Below, one piece after another: positions 9,423 to 18,401 of a stretch of 64,000 nucleotides of DNA. How positions within the stretch are numbered: the stretch's first letter is position 1; each line of letters opens with the position of its first letter. The notes beneath the pieces are model-generated. The model was given only the letters and a program-made list of their open reading frames with translations. It did not search any database and was not told where the DNA came from. This stretch comes from Shewanella halifaxensis HAW-EB4. Its GTDB lineage: Bacteria > Pseudomonadota > Gammaproteobacteria > Enterobacterales > Shewanellaceae. The stretch is taken from positions 4,526,001 to 4,590,000 of the forward strand of contig NC_010334.1 of the NCBI RefSeq assembly GCF_000019185.1. The letters run 5' to 3'. A program made the position numbers and the translations under genes.

Positions 9423-9761
9423 CTACCTAGTGTGAAACATAGGCTTATCGGACTTATCTGACTCTGACCAGAAATTAATATTAAATTGGGCATCATCACT
9501 TAGTTCAATTCGATGCCAATACTGGGGAGGGCTCGTGGCAAACTGCCCAGCCTCAATCACCACCTTTAATTCAGGCTCAGTTGCTTCGCTATCGGCAAAG
9601 CCGAAATAAGTTACCACCCCCTCCATGACACATAACTGACCAAATACTCCCTCGGCAGTGTTATGGTGGCTCAGTAAGGCGGCTGGCACATTATCTTTAG
9701 TGAAAAAAGCAGTTGAACGCTGAATTGTCCAATTTTTAGGGATGCGTAAATGACTCATCAT
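9423..9761 (-). CDS. DUF1971 (YeaR-like) cupin protein
   Basis: 112 residues resembling E. coli YeaR: IPKNWTIQRSTAFF at the start, the cupin stretch LCVMEGVVTYFGFAD, and AGQFATSPPQYWHRIEL, with FNINFW near the end. The family is of unknown biochemical function, but yeaR in enterobacteria is induced by nitrate and nitric oxide. It lies 57 bases after norW on the same strand with a terminator just beyond, so here it is the third gene of the nitric-oxide operon, which supports a role in nitrosative stress. The start may be either of two consecutive Met codons. Confidence 0.85.
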   Translation of the reverse strand: MMSHLRIPKNWTIQRSTAFFTKDNVPAALLSHHNTAEGVFGQLCVMEGVVTYFGFADSEATEPELKVVIEAGQFATSPPQYWHRIELSDDAQFNINFWSESDKSDKPMFHTR

Positions 9762-9818
9762 CTTCTCCTAATGCAAATACGGATGCTGCCAGCCAATAGC
9801 ACAGCAGCAATATAGGGA

Positions 9819-10979
9819 TTAAGTTCTCGGTAATGCTTTTAGTAAGCTAAAGGCGTTATTCATATGCTGCTCGGCAACCACAAAACCTTGTAAATCACCA
9901 TTATGGGCGAAGGCCTTGACGCTACTTCCCTGTGCATCAATATCCATCTGCCAGCGATAAACACCATCGACAGCTTGCCCCGCTAATTGAATGGGGTAAT
10001 GGGGCGTTTTTACCTTAACCAGCATCGCTGGCATGCTGAGCTTTGTAGGTTGACCGAGTAAGGTTTTCGCTAACGCGTTGGCACTTAGCAGTGCGGGCTG
10101 TAAGTAAGCTAATACTTTACCGTTAATTTCGGCGCAATCACCTAAGGCAAAAATATCTTTGGCCGATGTTTCCATGTAATCATTGACCAGCACACCACGA
10201 CCAACGGAGATCCCCGCCTGCTGGGCCAGTTGAATATTTGGTAATAATCCCGCCGCAGAAATAACCATATCAACCTCTAACTGCTCGGCAGATGCCAGCG
10301 TCGCCACAATCGTCGCCTGATCTGCTGCAGTATTGAGTGAATTCACGCTGTTATTGAGTGCAAGATATACACCTTGACGCTGCATCTGTTTGCCAAGCTG
10401 AGTCGCGATATACTCCGGCAGTAAGCTGGCCATCAGCTGCATGCAAGGGTCGACAGTGATCACCTTTTTACCTGCACTCGCCAGATCCATCGATAGCTCG
10501 GTGCCTATCAGGCCGCCGCCAATGACGAGTACCCGCTTAGCAAGCGCTAAATCAGACTCCGCCGCTTGGTATTCTTGCAGACTATTAAGCGTCACAACCT
10601 TGTCCACGGCATTGCCAAGCATTGGTGGAACAAAAGCACGCGCACCGGTCGCCAATACTAATTTTGCGTAAGGGAATTCACGCCCAGCCGCAATAAGGCT
10701 ATGCCGCTGCGGGATGATAGCCTCAACATAGGTGTTAGCATATAGCTCAAAATTAAGCTCATTGGCTATCTCTGAGCCTTGAGATCTCACCAGATCGCTA
10801 GCTAATTGCCTCTTTGAAAACACATGACTTAAGTCAGGTTTATTATAGTCATGCCCCTCATCTGCCGTAAAAACTTGGATCGGTGTCGAAGCATCTGTGC
10901 GTCGAATCGCCCTAATCAACTGGTAAGCCGCAAAACCACTGCCGATAATGACAATAGGTGCATCGATTGATTGAAGCAT
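9819..10979 (-). CDS. norW: NADH:flavorubredoxin reductase
   Basis: 386 residues, an FAD/NAD pyridine nucleotide-disulfide oxidoreductase type. FAD-binding GSGFAAYQLIRAIR near the start, NAD-binding VLVIGGGLIGTELSMDLA in the middle, and the second FAD motif DIFALGDCAEINGKVL. It passes electrons from NADH to the rubredoxin domain of NorV for nitric oxide reduction. I start it at the ATG at 10979, four bases after the norV stop; an upstream reading would overlap norV. The adjacency to norV makes the assignment strong. Confidence 0.93.
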   Translation of the reverse strand: MLQSIDAPIVIIGSGFAAYQLIRAIRRTDASTPIQVFTADEGHDYNKPDLSHVFSKRQLASDLVRSQGSEIANELNFELYANTYVEAIIPQRHSLIAAGREFPYAKLVLATGARAFVPPMLGNAVDKVVTLNSLQEYQAAESDLALAKRVLVIGGGLIGTELSMDLASAGKKVITVDPCMQLMASLLPEYIATQLGKQMQRQGVYLALNNSVNSLNTAADQATIVATLASAEQLEVDMVISAAGLLPNIQLAQQAGISVGRGVLVNDYMETSAKDIFALGDCAEINGKVLAYLQPALLSANALAKTLLGQPTKLSMPAMLVKVKTPHYPIQLAGQAVDGVYRWQMDIDAQGSSVKAFAHNGDLQGFVVAEQHMNNAFSLLKALPRT

Positions 10980-10983
10980 ATTG

Positions 10984-12474
10984 TTAGACTCCTGCAATAG
11001 GCTGAAATACATCTTTTCCTAAGCCACATTCAGGGCAGAGAAAATCTTCAGCTATATCAGCCCAAGTTGTTCCCGGCGTTACGCCCTGATTAGGCTCACC
11101 GATTGCGGGATCGTATATCCAGTTACACACAGTACAGAGCATACGTTGATTGCCGCTTTCGACAGAGGTGCCAATAGGCTCGCACTCAGATAGCTCGGGG
11201 GTGAATGACTCGACAGCAAGATCTGCCTTAGGCTGCTCACGATTGACGATATTTTGCTTTAACGGCTCAGATAGATCTTTAAGCGCCCACTGCTTAGCGA
11301 TATGTTGGCCGTACTCGCGGCATTCGCGCATCGCCTTACCGTCGGGGCGCCACTTAGTTTTCATGCCATAGGTCGTTTCAAAACCCGCATCAGTGAGGCG
11401 TGTATGAATACGGTCAACCGCACCACCATTCCAGCCAAAGCTCCCAAAAGCGGCGGCCTTCTTATTTTTAAAACGCAGGCCGGTGATCTCTTCAAGCATG
11501 CCCGCCACTTTCGGCATCATCACGTTATTCATGGTCGATGATCCCACCAAGATCCCTTTCGATCTAAAGATACTGGCGAGAATGTCATTTTTATCTTGGC
11601 GTGACACATTGAAGACTTTGACCGCAACACTAGGGTCAACATCATGGATCCCCTGCGCGATCGCATCGGCCATCATGCGGGTATTATTCGACATCGAATC
11701 ATAGAAAAGCGTGATGCGATCTTCCTGGTAGTTATCTGCCCACTCGAGATACTGATGGATGATCTGTGCTGGATTGTCGCGCCACACGATACCATGTGAG
11801 GTCGCAATCATATCCACTGGTAAGTTAAAGCTTAAAACCTCATGGATCTTTGCGGTCACTAACGCGCTAAATGGGGTTAAAATATTGGAGTAATAACGCA
11901 GGCACTGATCCATTAACTCAGTTTGATCCACCTCATCGTTAAATAGACGCTCATCGCAATAATGCTGACCAAATGCATCGTTGCTGTACAACACTGCATC
12001 TCCAGTTTGGTAGGTCATCATGCTGTCAGGCCAATGCAACATTGGCGCTTCGATAAAGATAAGCTGCTTGCCATTACCGATATCCAAGCTATCGCCAGTT
12101 TTAACGATATTGAAATTCCATTCAGGGTGATGGTGATGACCTACGATTGAATCAACGGCATTTTCGGTGCAATAAATGGGGGTATTAGGGATCTTTGCCA
12201 TTAAGGCCACCAGCGCACCAGAATGATCTTCTTCGGCGTGGTTTATGACGATGTAATCGATCTGATTAAGATCGATCTCCATCTCTAGGTTTTGAATAAA
12301 CTGCTGGCTGAAGCGGTGATCGACGGTATCGATAAGGACAGTTTTCTGTTCACGAATAAGGTAACTGTTATAGCTGGTACCTTTGGTCATCTTATACTCG
12401 GTACCATGGAAGTCTTGTACTTCCCAGTCACGTTGCCCTACCCAATGAATATTGTTTTTGACATGGATTGTCAT
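10984..12474 (-). CDS. norV: Anaerobic nitric oxide reductase flavorubredoxin
   Basis: 496 residues in three parts. Residues 1-250 are the metallo-beta-lactamase-like diiron domain with the HAEEDHSG ligand motif. About 255-395 is the flavodoxin domain (ITLFYDSMSNNTRMMADAI, then SKGILVGSSTMNN). The C-terminal rubredoxin domain has two CxxC pairs (MLCTVCNWIYD and FLCPECGLGKD). It reduces nitric oxide to nitrous oxide in the cytoplasm under low oxygen, taking electrons from NorW. The ribosome-binding site AGGTGG is seven bases from the ATG. A sigma-54 promoter and NorR boxes lie upstream; norR itself is not in the window. Confidence 0.96.
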   Translation of the reverse strand: MTIHVKNNIHWVGQRDWEVQDFHGTEYKMTKGTSYNSYLIREQKTVLIDTVDHRFSQQFIQNLEMEIDLNQIDYIVINHAEEDHSGALVALMAKIPNTPIYCTENAVDSIVGHHHHPEWNFNIVKTGDSLDIGNGKQLIFIEAPMLHWPDSMMTYQTGDAVLYSNDAFGQHYCDERLFNDEVDQTELMDQCLRYYSNILTPFSALVTAKIHEVLSFNLPVDMIATSHGIVWRDNPAQIIHQYLEWADNYQEDRITLFYDSMSNNTRMMADAIAQGIHDVDPSVAVKVFNVSRQDKNDILASIFRSKGILVGSSTMNNVMMPKVAGMLEEITGLRFKNKKAAAFGSFGWNGGAVDRIHTRLTDAGFETTYGMKTKWRPDGKAMRECREYGQHIAKQWALKDLSEPLKQNIVNREQPKADLAVESFTPELSECEPIGTSVESGNQRMLCTVCNWIYDPAIGEPNQGVTPGTTWADIAEDFLCPECGLGKDVFQPIAGV

Positions 12475-12532
12475 ATTGCCACCTATTACTAAAATTTAAT
12501 TAGTGCACTTACACTAAACCTGCATTAGTAAT

Positions 12533-12549
12533 AGCAGTTAATGTGCCAA
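12533..12549 (-). promoter_or_regulatory. Sigma-54 promoter of norV
   Basis: Minus-strand TTGGCACATTAACTGCT matches the -24/-12 consensus TGGCAC-N8-TGC with the invariant GG and GC at the right spacing. The start of transcription should fall about 12 bases downstream, leaving a leader of about 50 bases to norV. Confidence 0.8.
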
Positions 12550-12603
12550 TCTTTTATTTAATTGATTTTTAAGATTTAAAGTAAAAACCATCTATAAATC
12601 AAT

Positions 12604-12658
12604 GTCTTTTTGATAGCACCGGTAACAGTCAAAATGACCGTAAAAATGTCATTAAGAC
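12604..12658. promoter_or_regulatory. NorR enhancer boxes
   Basis: Two boxes fit the NorR pattern GT-N7-AC: GTCATTAAGAC at 12648-12658 and GTCAAAATGAC at 12628-12638 (an inverted GTCA/TGAC). A weaker third, GTCTTTTTGAT, lies at 12604-12614. E. coli norV also has three such sites upstream of its sigma-54 promoter, at similar distances. Confidence 0.7.
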
Positions 12659-12741
12659 AGTCGCAGGGAGCATTGTAATAGCCCCTACGCAAAACCACAG
12701 TCTTGATATAACTCTGTTCAGGTATATTCAAGAATAAGCAA

Positions 12742-12780
12742 TAAAAAAGCCCCTAACCGTATAAAAGTATGGGGCTTTTA
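12742..12780 (-). terminator. Terminator of the octaheme cytochrome gene
   Basis: AAAAGCCCC pairs with GGGGCTTTT around a 17-base loop, and the minus strand continues into a T-run. It lies 17 bases after the cytochrome stop. Confidence 0.8.
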
Positions 12781-12796
12781 ATCCGACGCCTTTTTA

Positions 12797-14347
12797 TTAC
12801 TGGTGCATCTTCTCAATTAAGGCTGCACGCGCATCGTAATCTGCTGTATGGCAACTTGAGCAGCTATCTTTAGAGGTATTCCAAGGCTGTACATACTTAC
12901 CATCTTTTGAGAAGTTCTCTGGACTATCGGCTGGAAACTCCAAGTTAATTCTGAAGAAGTGCTTATCCTTAGGCATATGGCAGCTCTCACACTTAGCCAC
13001 AAAGCTGTGTACCTCAAGCTCAGGCGTAAATGGCTTGTCATAGTGACAATCGACGCACTGCTTCACCATGGCATTCTCATGCCCAGGCTGGTCACTGTTG
13101 ATCTTAGATTGATGAGGATTATGGCAAGTATGGCACGCCATATCCTGTTTCTTACCGGTGATCTCCCCAGTGTTGGCATCCATTCCTAATAGCGCATCAC
13201 CAGCAACTCGTCCGCCAATATCATAAGGGATCGTACGGCCACCTATGCTATCACCACCAAAGTCTTGGTTATGCTCACTAATAAAGCTTGGGAACTTACG
13301 GTTGGTCTTCTTACTGTGACACTCAGAGCAAGTGATCGCCTTACCAAATGCCATATCTGCTTGCTGTAAATCAGAGGTGTAACGGCCCTTTGCAATACGA
13401 TCAATATCATCTGCCGACTGTGACTTAATATGCTTATCACCGGCACCATGGCAGGCTTCACACTGGATCCCCGTCATCTCAAATGTACCTTCAATTCCCA
13501 CAAGGCCATCTTGGTGATTTGGGTTTAAAGGTGAATCTGGTGTGTAATCCTTCCAACCCGTGGTATGGCAATGGCCACAATCAAAAGGATGCGAGTCCGG
13601 CTCACCACCAGGCGCATAACCTGAGATATGATCTATGCTAAAGTCCTCACCATTTTCAGGTAATATCGCACGAACCCCTGTCCCCGACAGAATATAGCCA
13701 TTGCTATCTAGGTACATGGCAGTACGGTAATAGCCGCCAATAACATAGCTCACTTCCTCCCAGCTATTCGGTGTACCAACACTGTTATCAGCACCATGAA
13801 GCAACTCGACCGAACCTTCTAACGATGAGAATGGAAATTGTGGCGCTTCACCGTTTTCAATTTTGCTTAGCTTAAAATTATGACCCGTTTCTAAGAAGGT
13901 TGCCTTATCGGTGTGGCAGGTTAAGCAGGTTTGGCTACCAACATAGCTGCCAGTCTCAGCACTTTCAGTCACCTTAATTGTCACAGTCGAGTCATCTGTT
14001 TCACCCTGTGGATCGGCAACCGTGTAGCTAAACACTACTATGCCGGGTTTTTCTGGAGTAAATAGTAACTGGTTATCTTTAATTACTCCTTCTCCAGAGC
14101 CCTCCGTTAACTCAACCACTGTTAGCGTTAGCGCATCGCCATCAGGATCGGTATCGTTGGCAATGGCATCAACCATTACCGAAGTCCCCACAATCGCGGT
14201 AGCCGTTGTAGGTTGAGCTATAGGAGGGTTGTTATCACTTGGAGGAGGCGTCACAACATCATCATTGTCAGAGCCACAGGCGACCAATAAGGTGGCCATA
14301 CTCGCGAGTAACACTCTTTTATAGCAAGCGTTTAAATTGTTCATCAT
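12797..14347 (-). CDS. Octaheme c-type cytochrome lipoprotein with Ig-like domain
   Basis: 516 residues. A lipoprotein signal (LLVACGS) is followed by a low-complexity linker and one cadherin/Ig-like repeat (about 40-125, with DTDPDGDALTLTVVE). The rest carries eight CxxCH haem sites in order: CLTCH, CGHCH, CEACH, CSECH, CHTCH, CVDCH, CESCH, CSSCH. Spacing resembles cytochrome c-554/multihaem nitrite-reductase-like folds. It should be anchored to a membrane outside the cytoplasm and act in electron transfer, perhaps to an external or periplasmic acceptor; the substrate is unknown. It is next to the norV operon but with its own terminator, so the two are probably separate units. Confidence 0.9.
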   Translation of the reverse strand: MMNNLNACYKRVLLASMATLLVACGSDNDDVVTPPPSDNNPPIAQPTTATAIVGTSVMVDAIANDTDPDGDALTLTVVELTEGSGEGVIKDNQLLFTPEKPGIVVFSYTVADPQGETDDSTVTIKVTESAETGSYVGSQTCLTCHTDKATFLETGHNFKLSKIENGEAPQFPFSSLEGSVELLHGADNSVGTPNSWEEVSYVIGGYYRTAMYLDSNGYILSGTGVRAILPENGEDFSIDHISGYAPGGEPDSHPFDCGHCHTTGWKDYTPDSPLNPNHQDGLVGIEGTFEMTGIQCEACHGAGDKHIKSQSADDIDRIAKGRYTSDLQQADMAFGKAITCSECHSKKTNRKFPSFISEHNQDFGGDSIGGRTIPYDIGGRVAGDALLGMDANTGEITGKKQDMACHTCHNPHQSKINSDQPGHENAMVKQCVDCHYDKPFTPELEVHSFVAKCESCHMPKDKHFFRINLEFPADSPENFSKDGKYVQPWNTSKDSCSSCHTADYDARAALIEKMHQ

Positions 14348-14708
14348 GATATTCCCTGCAAATTCATCATTTTTTTATATTTGTACTGTTATTAAAGTCA
14401 TCCCCGTTTCCGCAAACAAAAATGACTCTTCGATGAAAAAGACAAAAACAAACCAATATTCAATTGATTACACTTTATTCAAGTCGCAAAAGACCATCAC
14501 GCAGAATTGAAGGCGTGAAAAGGATTATTGAAAAGTGGATTTCGTTTATCTCTATTTTACAAAATAGAAAATAGTCAATTCACGACCGCGGCGTAATGGA
14601 TTTTTCGTCCACAAAATGGTGTTTTTCGTACCTAGTGACAACAATGTGAGCTTGATGGCTTTTTATCTATCAGCATCACTAAGTCATCAAATGATGTGAA
14701 GATAACGC
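14348..14708. other. Intergenic, no gene seen
   Basis: AT-rich gap between the octaheme gene and an AraC regulator, both on the minus strand. It should hold the cytochrome promoter, but I can point to no convincing operator or RNA structure. Confidence 0.5.
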
Positions 14709-15590
14709 TTAAGATAAAGCTGTGACTGCATTGTCTTTAAATTGAGAGGGAGTCAGCTGGGTGTGACGCTTAAAAAACTTCACGAAGTAGGTCACATCAT
14801 CGAAACCTAACTCATAAGCAATTTCTTGAATTTTAGCGCTACCGATAATTAATCTGCGCTTTATCTCCAGAATGGCATGGGCATCAATCAACTGCTTAGC
14901 CGTTTGCCCGCTCGCTTGCTTACACATTTGATTGAGCGATTTATAAGAGATATGCAGCATCTCTGCATAACCTGATGCATCACGAGTATGAGCCGCATTA
15001 CTCTCTATCAACAATAAAAATTGCTGAAAACGGTATGCCTGAGCTTCACTTAAATGCTGTGCATCGGTTTCTCTTTCCGTCGCCAAGGCTACCAGCAATG
15101 ACGAAAATAAAAGCTGCACGAGTAACTGTGTTTCCGCTTCGCTCTCCTGTGCCTTATTGATCTCAAGCAGTAGACTATCGCAAGTCTCTACCAGCGATGA
15201 GCTAAGAGTCAAAAGCGGCTGCTGAGAACTCACTAGGTGAGTTGGTGTGAAAAAGGGAATCCGCATATTGGCTAAAATAGTATTTAAGAAGTCTTCGGTA
15301 ATATTGATCATTTTACCTTTTGGGCGACTCATTAAATCGAAAGCATGTACTTGATGTTTATTGACAAAAACAAAGCTCCCTGGTTTAAACTGATGATACT
15401 TAAAATCAACAAAATGACCGCCTTGCCCTTCAGTAACATAAATAAAGCAAAAGTAGTTAATGCGGTGGGGCTTTGAGGGGCAAAAGTTACACTTAGATAG
15501 CTTGGTATAAAACAACTCTAAATCTAATATTTCGACACCCGCTTTATGGATATTTGGGGCTCTAAAATCAACACTCGGGACACTTTTCAT
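14709..15590 (-). CDS. AraC-family transcriptional regulator
   Basis: 293 residues. An N-terminal cupin-like sensor (YVTEGQGGHFVDFKYHQF; PGSFVFVNKHQVHAFDL) is followed by the C-terminal double helix-turn-helix, with LHISYKSLNQMCKQASG in the first and IQEIAYELGFDDVTYFVKFF in the second, then THLTPSQF-like RHTQLTPSQF. Target and effector are unknown. It faces the same way as the cysteine-synthase-like gene 174 bases upstream and may regulate either that gene or the octaheme gene behind it. Confidence 0.9.
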   Translation of the reverse strand: MKSVPSVDFRAPNIHKAGVEILDLELFYTKLSKCNFCPSKPHRINYFCFIYVTEGQGGHFVDFKYHQFKPGSFVFVNKHQVHAFDLMSRPKGKMINITEDFLNTILANMRIPFFTPTHLVSSQQPLLTLSSSLVETCDSLLLEINKAQESEAETQLLVQLLFSSLLVALATERETDAQHLSEAQAYRFQQFLLLIESNAAHTRDASGYAEMLHISYKSLNQMCKQASGQTAKQLIDAHAILEIKRRLIIGSAKIQEIAYELGFDDVTYFVKFFKRHTQLTPSQFKDNAVTALS

Positions 15591-15764
15591 CTATCTCTTG
15601 CCATCAGTTCCCTTTCAAGCCACGCTAACATGCCAAGGCAAACTTTAGGGATAAAACGCTAATAACTACTTTAGTGAACTATCTAATGCCATAAGCTAAT
15701 AATCAATAAAGACGCAGTGAAAATAAAACTCAGCTCTCAATCTAAAGCGATTACGAGCTCTCGA

Positions 15765-16856
15765 TTACCCTCGTACCTCCACTACGGCCGATAATGGCTG
15801 TTTTTGATAGCGACTAAACATCGTCAGAGCAGGCTCACTCTCACCACTAAAGCCATTATCTAATAGAAAGTGTTCGTTGTAGAGCTTAGAGGAGGAGCGC
15901 TCAGGCTGATCGCAATAGAAAGTGACTATGGTATTGCCCGGCCCCATCTTAGCCGCCGCATAAAGGGCGCCCGCCACATTAAGCGCCGCACTGCTACCGA
16001 GTACGATGCCATCATGCTCTCTTACATGACGCGCGATGGCGACTAGGTCGAGATCCGGCAGGGTAATGGCTTTATCAATCTTTGCCTGTCGAAAGTTTTC
16101 GACGCTGCGCATGATGCCTATCCCTTCGGTAAAGGAAGTTCCACTAGAAACATATTCGCCGGTTTTTAAATAGTTATAGATCCCGGAACCATCGGGATCC
16201 ACCAGCCAAGTCTGCAACTGTCTATTCTTGGTCGATAAGTAACGAGAATTACCCGCAATGGTGCCGCCGGTGCCGGCGACAGACACCAGAGCATCGATTT
16301 TTCCATGAGTTTGACGCCAGATCTCAGGCCCAGTATGAATAAAGTGAGCCTTGCTATTGCTGGTATTTTCAAATTGATCCGCCCACCAATAATCGCTGTT
16401 AGCCTCACCAAGACGCTTAGCCGTATGATAGAAATGATCTGGATTAGCAAAGGGACAGGCATCCACTAACTTAAGCTCAGCATCGTACAGGGAGATCATT
16501 CGCTCTTTTTCGTGCGCCTGACCTCTTGGCATCACCACCAGCATCTTAAAGCCTAACGCTTTTGCGACCAACGCCAGGCCTATTCCAGTATTTCCAGCCG
16601 TGCCTTCAACGATAGTCATGCCGGGGGTTAGCTTTCCGCTGGCAATGGCATCTTGGACCATCTGCAGGGCGGCGCGATCTTTAATTGAACCACCGGGGTT
16701 TTGCTGTTCGCATTTAAGCAATATCTCACAGCCACTCAACTCACTCAGACTGTTGATTCGTAACAGATCAGTATTGCCGATGAGTTCAGTAATATTACCT
16801 GAGATCCCTGATTTTACAGGGGAAGAGTCGTTATCATTTACAGCGGAAGATGACAT
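15765..16856 (-). CDS. Cysteine synthase/cystathionine beta-synthase family PLP enzyme
   Basis: 363 residues of fold-type II PLP enzyme. The PLP lysine is in QQNPGGSIKDRAAL, the substrate loop is EGTAGNTGIGLALVAKALG, and the phosphate-binding glycine loop is SVAGTGGTIAG. Family members make cysteine from O-acetylserine or related beta-replacement products. A 20-residue Ser/Asp-rich N-terminal extension precedes the family start. It is not adjacent to cysE or sulfate genes, so a specialised role is possible. A 10-bp stem-loop and a Tat-exported aminotransferase lie upstream on the same strand. Confidence 0.87.
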   Translation of the reverse strand: MSSSAVNDNDSSPVKSGISGNITELIGNTDLLRINSLSELSGCEILLKCEQQNPGGSIKDRAALQMVQDAIASGKLTPGMTIVEGTAGNTGIGLALVAKALGFKMLVVMPRGQAHEKERMISLYDAELKLVDACPFANPDHFYHTAKRLGEANSDYWWADQFENTSNSKAHFIHTGPEIWRQTHGKIDALVSVAGTGGTIAGNSRYLSTKNRQLQTWLVDPDGSGIYNYLKTGEYVSSGTSFTEGIGIMRSVENFRQAKIDKAITLPDLDLVAIARHVREHDGIVLGSSAALNVAGALYAAAKMGPGNTIVTFYCDQPERSSSKLYNEHFLLDNGFSGESEPALTMFSRYQKQPLSAVVEVRG

Positions 16857-16951
16857 AGATGGCTATCTCAGTTATTGGCTCTCATTCAATATTAGGCACA
16901 GTTCACCTATAAGCCAAACCTGTGGCTCCATGATACTTCAGTTAACTGAGG

Positions 16952-16979
16952 ATCAGTATTGCTTTGCCGCAATACTGAT
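16952..16979. repeat. Intergenic stem-loop
   Basis: ATCAGTATTG pairs perfectly with CAATACTGAT around an 8-base loop, between two minus-strand PLP enzyme genes. Neither side has a T-run, so it is not a standard terminator. Role unknown. Confidence 0.6.
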
Positions 16980-17017
16980 TAACTCGCTAAGATTAGCTAT
17001 CGACCCCCAACCGTTAA

Positions 17018-18178
17018 TTACACCCAGCCCAACTCGCGAAACTTTGCCAAGGTCTTACAGAAGTATTGCATCTGCGCGGGTGTGCCGATAGAGAGACGGT
17101 TCCAGCCTTCACCATGGTTAAATGGGCGGCCGACCAAAATGCCTGCCTTTGCCATGCGTTGCATATACAGCCCGCTATCGCCATTAACTTTGTGAAAGAT
17201 AAAGTTAGTCTCGCTCGGTAGATAATCTAAACCAAGCTCGCTTAGCTGCTGATATACCAAGGCTTTGGCTTGACTGTTTGATTGCAAACTCAACCCTAGC
17301 CACTGTGAACTCTCGAGGCTAGCCTTAGCCGCGACGCAGCCGATTAGATTGGCATTATCGATACTTGCCTGCGCCTGCATCGCCTTAATGAGCTCGCTAT
17401 GCGCCACGCCGTAACCGACACGTAGCCCAGCAAGGGCGTAGATTTTTGAGAAGGTTCGACACACCACAATATGTGACTGACCTTGCTTCACCCGTTCAAC
17501 CGCAGACACAAACCCAGCTTGAGCGACATACTCCACATAGGCCTCATCAATGATAAAGCTTAGTTGACTCGATGCCTTATCTAACCACTGATTCAGCTCA
17601 CTCTGTGGTAATACTAATCCCGTTGGATTATTAGGGTTACACAGGTACACAATCGACGGGCCATTATGCTGAGCCACTTTTGCTTGCATCTGGGCTAAAT
17701 CGGTTTGCCAGTCACCATCGAGCTTGACCTTGACCACAGGGATTCCACGCGCCATGGCGTAATCGATTATCACCCCATAACTTGGATCTGGCATCACCAA
17801 CTGGCTATTGCTTTGCGCGAGGGCATCAAGCGCCATCTTAAGCACTTCAGAGGAGCCATTACCATAGATTAACTGCGACTCTATAAGCCCCAAATTGCCA
17901 GCAATACTCGCCATCAGCTCACTTCGGGCCGCATCGGGGTAACGCCAAGCATTGGGCAACGCATCGGTAACTGCTTGCTGGGCTTTAGGTGCCAAGCCGA
18001 GTGGGTTCTCATTAAAATTAAGCGGGATCGGCTCATCCGTACTCATCGAGGCCGATGCTAACGAACTTGCTGCAGTAGAGATTGAGGTTGAGCTGCAACC
18101 TAAGGTCGCTAAACTTGATGCGGCGGCACCTGCATATAAGAATTGACGACGACTTAACTTGAAAGAAGAGTTTTGCAT
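17018..18178 (-). CDS. Tat-exported class-I/II aminotransferase (HisC-like)
   Basis: 386 residues. A twin-arginine signal (LSRRQFLYAGAAASSLATLG, followed by Cys) precedes a Ser-rich linker. The enzyme part is a fold-type I aminotransferase close to histidinol-phosphate aminotransferases: LNFNENPLGLAP at the start, YGNGSSEVLKMAL, YLCNPNNPTGLVLP, FIIDEAYVEY, and the PLP lysine in RTFSKIYALAGLRVGYG. HisC-like enzymes are normally cytoplasmic, so the export signal implies a different periplasmic substrate. The Cys after the signal could be lipidated but the box is imperfect. No his genes are nearby. Confidence 0.87.
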   Translation of the reverse strand: MQNSSFKLSRRQFLYAGAAASSLATLGCSSTSISTAASSLASASMSTDEPIPLNFNENPLGLAPKAQQAVTDALPNAWRYPDAARSELMASIAGNLGLIESQLIYGNGSSEVLKMALDALAQSNSQLVMPDPSYGVIIDYAMARGIPVVKVKLDGDWQTDLAQMQAKVAQHNGPSIVYLCNPNNPTGLVLPQSELNQWLDKASSQLSFIIDEAYVEYVAQAGFVSAVERVKQGQSHIVVCRTFSKIYALAGLRVGYGVAHSELIKAMQAQASIDNANLIGCVAAKASLESSQWLGLSLQSNSQAKALVYQQLSELGLDYLPSETNFIFHKVNGDSGLYMQRMAKAGILVGRPFNHGEGWNRLSIGTPAQMQYFCKTLAKFRELGWV

Positions 18179-18334
18179 ACTTAGTTATTATTATTGAATT
18201 AATATATACACTAGATATTCTTATTAACGACTCACTATCGCTAGTCTAGCAGACTAGATTTGTAGCCAAGATCACACTTTTTCATACACCTAATCCTATA
18301 TAAATAAAGAATAAATTAGCTATGTATTTATTGC

Positions 18335-18368
18335 GTAAAAAAGCCCCGTCACATCGACGAGGCTTTAG
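18335..18368 (-). terminator. Terminator of the chitinase gene
   Basis: Minus-strand hairpin AAAGCCTCGTC-loop-GACGGGGCTTT followed by TTTT, 34 bases after the chitinase stop. Confidence 0.85.
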
Positions 18369-18401
18369 CGTGTTCATGCTATACAATCATAGCATTCACG
18401 A

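Noticed and set aside
12560..12600. NsrR-like half-sites (AGATG and ATCTT) before norV
   Set aside because: Spacing is off by a base and the inner palindrome does not match; NorR and sigma-54 explain the promoter better.
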